Assembly (NCBI RefSeq): GCF_008056315.1
Contig: NZ_VRKQ01000010.1
Span: 620,001 to 684,000, forward strand
DNA from: Seonamhaeicola maritimus
Lineage (GTDB): Bacteria > Bacteroidota > Bacteroidia > Flavobacteriales > Flavobacteriaceae
Direction of reading: 5' to 3'
DNA length: 64,000 nt
This document shows, one piece after another, positions 62,097 through 64,000 of this stretch; positions within the stretch are counted from its first letter, which is position 1, and every line of letters starts with the position of its first letter. The notes under the pieces are model-generated. The model was not told the origin of the DNA, searched no databases, and worked only from the letters and a program-made list of their open reading frames with translations. The position numbers and the translations under genes are program-made.

Positions 62097-62469
62097 TGCT
62101 CATTTCTTTTACAGTTCCTTTCATCACACATGTAACATTAAACGTTGCACCAGGTTCAACGGCTAACTTTCCTACAACTACCTCCCCTTCTATATGGGCA
62201 GAAGATTTTAAGGTTAAAGTACCTGATAAGGCCAACTTCCCAGAGAACTTACCTTCAAAATAGGCGTCAGTTCCATTTAAAGTGCCTTTAACCAAACCAG
62301 ACTTGCCTACAACTACTTTCCCAGCGGTTTTTACGTTACCTTCAACCACGCCGTCTATTCTAAAATCGCCCTCACTATTAAAATCACCAACTATTTTAGT
62401 GCCTTGAGCAATAATGTTTTGTCCAGATTTAGTTTCTACCATTTTGTCTTTTTTATTATCAGAAAACAT
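62050..62469 (-). CDS. bactofilin (polymer-forming cytoskeletal protein)
   Basis: This 139-residue bactofilin has the right-handed beta-helix core (IIAQGTKIVGDFNSEGDFRIDGVVEGNVKTAGKVVVG) flanked by charged, disordered ends. Bactofilins polymerise without nucleotides and scaffold envelope or motility proteins. It follows the SprE/PorW-like gene by 14 bases and overlaps atpZ by 47. Confidence 0.93.
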   Translation of the reverse strand: MFSDNKKDKMVETKSGQNIIAQGTKIVGDFNSEGDFRIDGVVEGNVKTAGKVVVGKSGLVKGTLNGTDAYFEGKFSGKLALSGTLTLKSSAHIEGEVVVGKLAVEPGATFNVTCVMKGTVKEMSNGGQQQRKQETEKTA

Positions 62470-62483
62470 AATAATACTTTAAT

Positions 62484-64000
62484 TTAATTATTATCAACAT
62501 TCAAATAGGCGTCCAAATTTTTATGAACTTGAACGATTTGATAATTTGCAGATGCCATTGCAAAATAGGGTTCTTTTATTTTCTTTTTATCTTCTTTAGT
62601 TAAGAGTTGATCAAAAGTGCTTGCTACTTGTCCATTTTTAAAACCATGCACAACTACAAACTTAGTGCTAGCATTATAAACATCTATTGAAGAAGTTAAC
62701 TCATAATACTTAATATTTTTTAAAACTTCATCTAAAGTCTTTTGGAAATTTAAAACTGCTTCAGTCTCTAAGTTTTCAAATTTAAAAATAACTTTAAAAT
62801 TGCCAGAAGTATCATTTGATTCTTCAACAAAATCTTTACTTGCTAACTTGGGCAAAATATTTGTTTGCAAATGCTGCGCCTGCTGCCCTTCTTCTGTATT
62901 AGCATAGGTCACTGCAAGGTAATTAATAGCTTTTTGGTATGCCTCATATCCGTACAAACGCCCTGATGCTGTAGCTTTTAAAAGTTCAAACTTTGGTACT
63001 ATAGACTCGCCATCAAATGAGTTAATATATTCCTCGCTCTTTGAAATAACGATGTCATACTCTTGATTTTCAAACTGTTCATAAAGCCTTTCATATAGAC
63101 GTTCAGGACTTTCTTCATCAAATTGAGATGCCAATTCTGGATTACTTAAAATTGTAGCATATCTAGATTCAGGATAGTTTTTAATTATTTCACTTTTGGC
63201 AATATTAGCTTCATCATTTTCGCCTAACGCCTCATAAATTTTATACAGATTGTATTTTGACGGAAGTACCAATCGCTCTTCTGGATTACTCTTTAGTAAA
63301 TCCTGAAACTTAACCTTAGCAAGACTAAATTCTTTAAACTTCTCTTTATAGATTAACCCTAATTGATAATAAGCATAGTTTCTTTCTTTTGATATACTAT
63401 CAATTTCTTTTTCTTCAGAAGGAATTTTAGATAAGTAAAATTGGGGATCATATAATTCTTCTTCAGTTGCCGCAGCTAATATATCTTCTGATCCAGAATT
63501 ACTATTTCCTGCTCCAGAACTACTTTTATTAGACCACCTCCAGTTATCTTCTTGAGCTCTATCTCCCCAAATTTTTACAAACTCGTTTTTTCCGTAGGCC
63601 ACAGTAGTAGGATTATAAAAATAGAATAATGAACCTTGACTAGGCGCACCTCCCGGAGTATTTAAAGGTCTTCCTTGAATGCCGCCTCCAGTTATCAGCC
63701 CTTTATTTCTGTCTAAAGCTTCTTGCCTTTCTTGCTCTTCTTTTTCTTCTTCGGCTTTTTGTTTTAATTTCTCAATAAATGTTTCAAAAAAAGCAACTTT
63801 ATCTGCCTCAGGTAAATTCACTAAATGTAGAATACTATCATTAACTTGGGCAATAGCTTCATAATAAATAACATCTGCCAAATTATCTCGCTTACGCTTT
63901 ATAATCCTATAAGGTTTAGAATCTTGATTAAGGCTTGTCATTGTACTATCATAATACATACCAGCCTCCCTATACAAAGACTTGTCAAAATTCATATCCC
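62484..64000 (-). CDS. sprE: SprE/PorW-like type IX secretion system lipoprotein, 3' part
   Basis: The frame is open to the right edge, so the N-terminus including any lipobox is missing. The visible 505 residues are helical TPR-like (YYQLGLIYKEKFKEFSLAKVKFQDLLKSNP; YNLYKIYEALGENDEANIAKSEIIKNYPES), with a charged Glu-rich helix (KQKAEEEKEEQERQEALDR). The C-terminal part with FKFENLETEAVLNFQKTLDEVL and the position before bactofilin and the atp genes match SprE/PorW, needed for gliding and type IX secretion. The name rests on these partial matches. Confidence 0.75.
   Translation of the reverse strand, partial: DMNFDKSLYREAGMYYDSTMTSLNQDSKPYRIIKRKRDNLADVIYYEAIAQVNDSILHLVNLPEADKVAFFETFIEKLKQKAEEEKEEQERQEALDRNKGLITGGGIQGRPLNTPGGAPSQGSLFYFYNPTTVAYGKNEFVKIWGDRAQEDNWRWSNKSSSGAGNSNSGSEDILAAATEEELYDPQFYLSKIPSEEKEIDSISKERNYAYYQLGLIYKEKFKEFSLAKVKFQDLLKSNPEERLVLPSKYNLYKIYEALGENDEANIAKSEIIKNYPESRYATILSNPELASQFDEESPERLYERLYEQFENQEYDIVISKSEEYINSFDGESIVPKFELLKATASGRLYGYEAYQKAINYLAVTYANTEEGQQAQHLQTNILPKLASKDFVEESNDTSGNFKVIFKFENLETEAVLNFQKTLDEVLKNIKYYELTSSIDVYNASTKFVVVHGFKNGQVASTFDQLLTKEDKKKIKEPYFAMASANYQIVQVHKNLDAYLNVDNN

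Overview
The window is a 64 kb stretch of an AT-rich chromosome from a member of the Bacteroidota, most likely a marine Flavobacteriaceae. Evidence: gldH (gliding motility), a SprE/PorW-like type IX secretion lipoprotein, RicT, a bactofilin next to the F-type ATP synthase operon, recurrent TAnnTTTG promoter -7 elements, and start codons without Shine-Dalgarno sequences. Almost all of it is tightly packed core genome. I see no prophage, insertion sequence, CRISPR array, rRNA or tRNA.

Layout. 1-2.2 kb: the end of a PlsC acyltransferase, an acyl-ACP desaturase and an HD phosphohydrolase, facing a small protein and an AraC-type regulator (to 3.06 kb). 3.06-4.3 kb: a gene-poor stretch that looks like the gutted copy (promoter plus 3' tail and terminator) of the secreted-protein gene that follows. 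4.3-9.0 kb: a radical SAM protein, an alpha/beta hydrolase, an enoyl-CoA hydratase and an NtrY-like histidine kinase. 9.2-24.3 kb: a heme biosynthesis island. On the minus strand are hemJ, a large BNR/sortilin-like propeller protein, hemH and an AraC regulator. Divergent from them are hemA, a fused hemC-hemD, hemE, an EI24 membrane protein, a GNAT acetyltransferase, hemF, hemB, a cytochrome c, a CNNM/CBS protein and ogt. Together they cover glutamyl-tRNA to protoheme except the aminomutase hemL. A 9-bp dyad in the hemA/araC divergent region is the best operator candidate.

24.4-38.7 kb: penicillin acylase, a small membrane protein, a DEDD exonuclease, a double ABC ATPase, acetoacetyl-CoA synthetase, PBP1A, gldH-ricT, and a tRNA-hydroxylation cluster (4Fe-4S ferredoxin, TrhP-like U32 protein, TrhO). 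Between trhO and recA lies a strongly structured region ending in a good terminator on the minus strand; its G-U pairs form only in minus-strand RNA, so I propose a non-coding RNA there. This is the most interesting unexplained signal in the window.

39-56 kb: recA, a lipoprotein, an ECF sigma factor with a membrane/beta-barrel partner, a second PlsC, a GlsB-like protein, trpS, a TAT-exported propeller, dprA, an HU-SPOR protein, a thioesterase, and an envelope operon (flippase, dut, nucleotidyltransferase, ABM protein, TPR protein, DUF4292 lipoprotein, EnvC-like activator). 56.3-64 kb: the complete atpB-E-F-H-A-G segment preceded by two small membrane proteins, a bactofilin and the 3' part of a SprE/PorW-like gene. 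atpD and atpC are not in this segment, so they must lie elsewhere.
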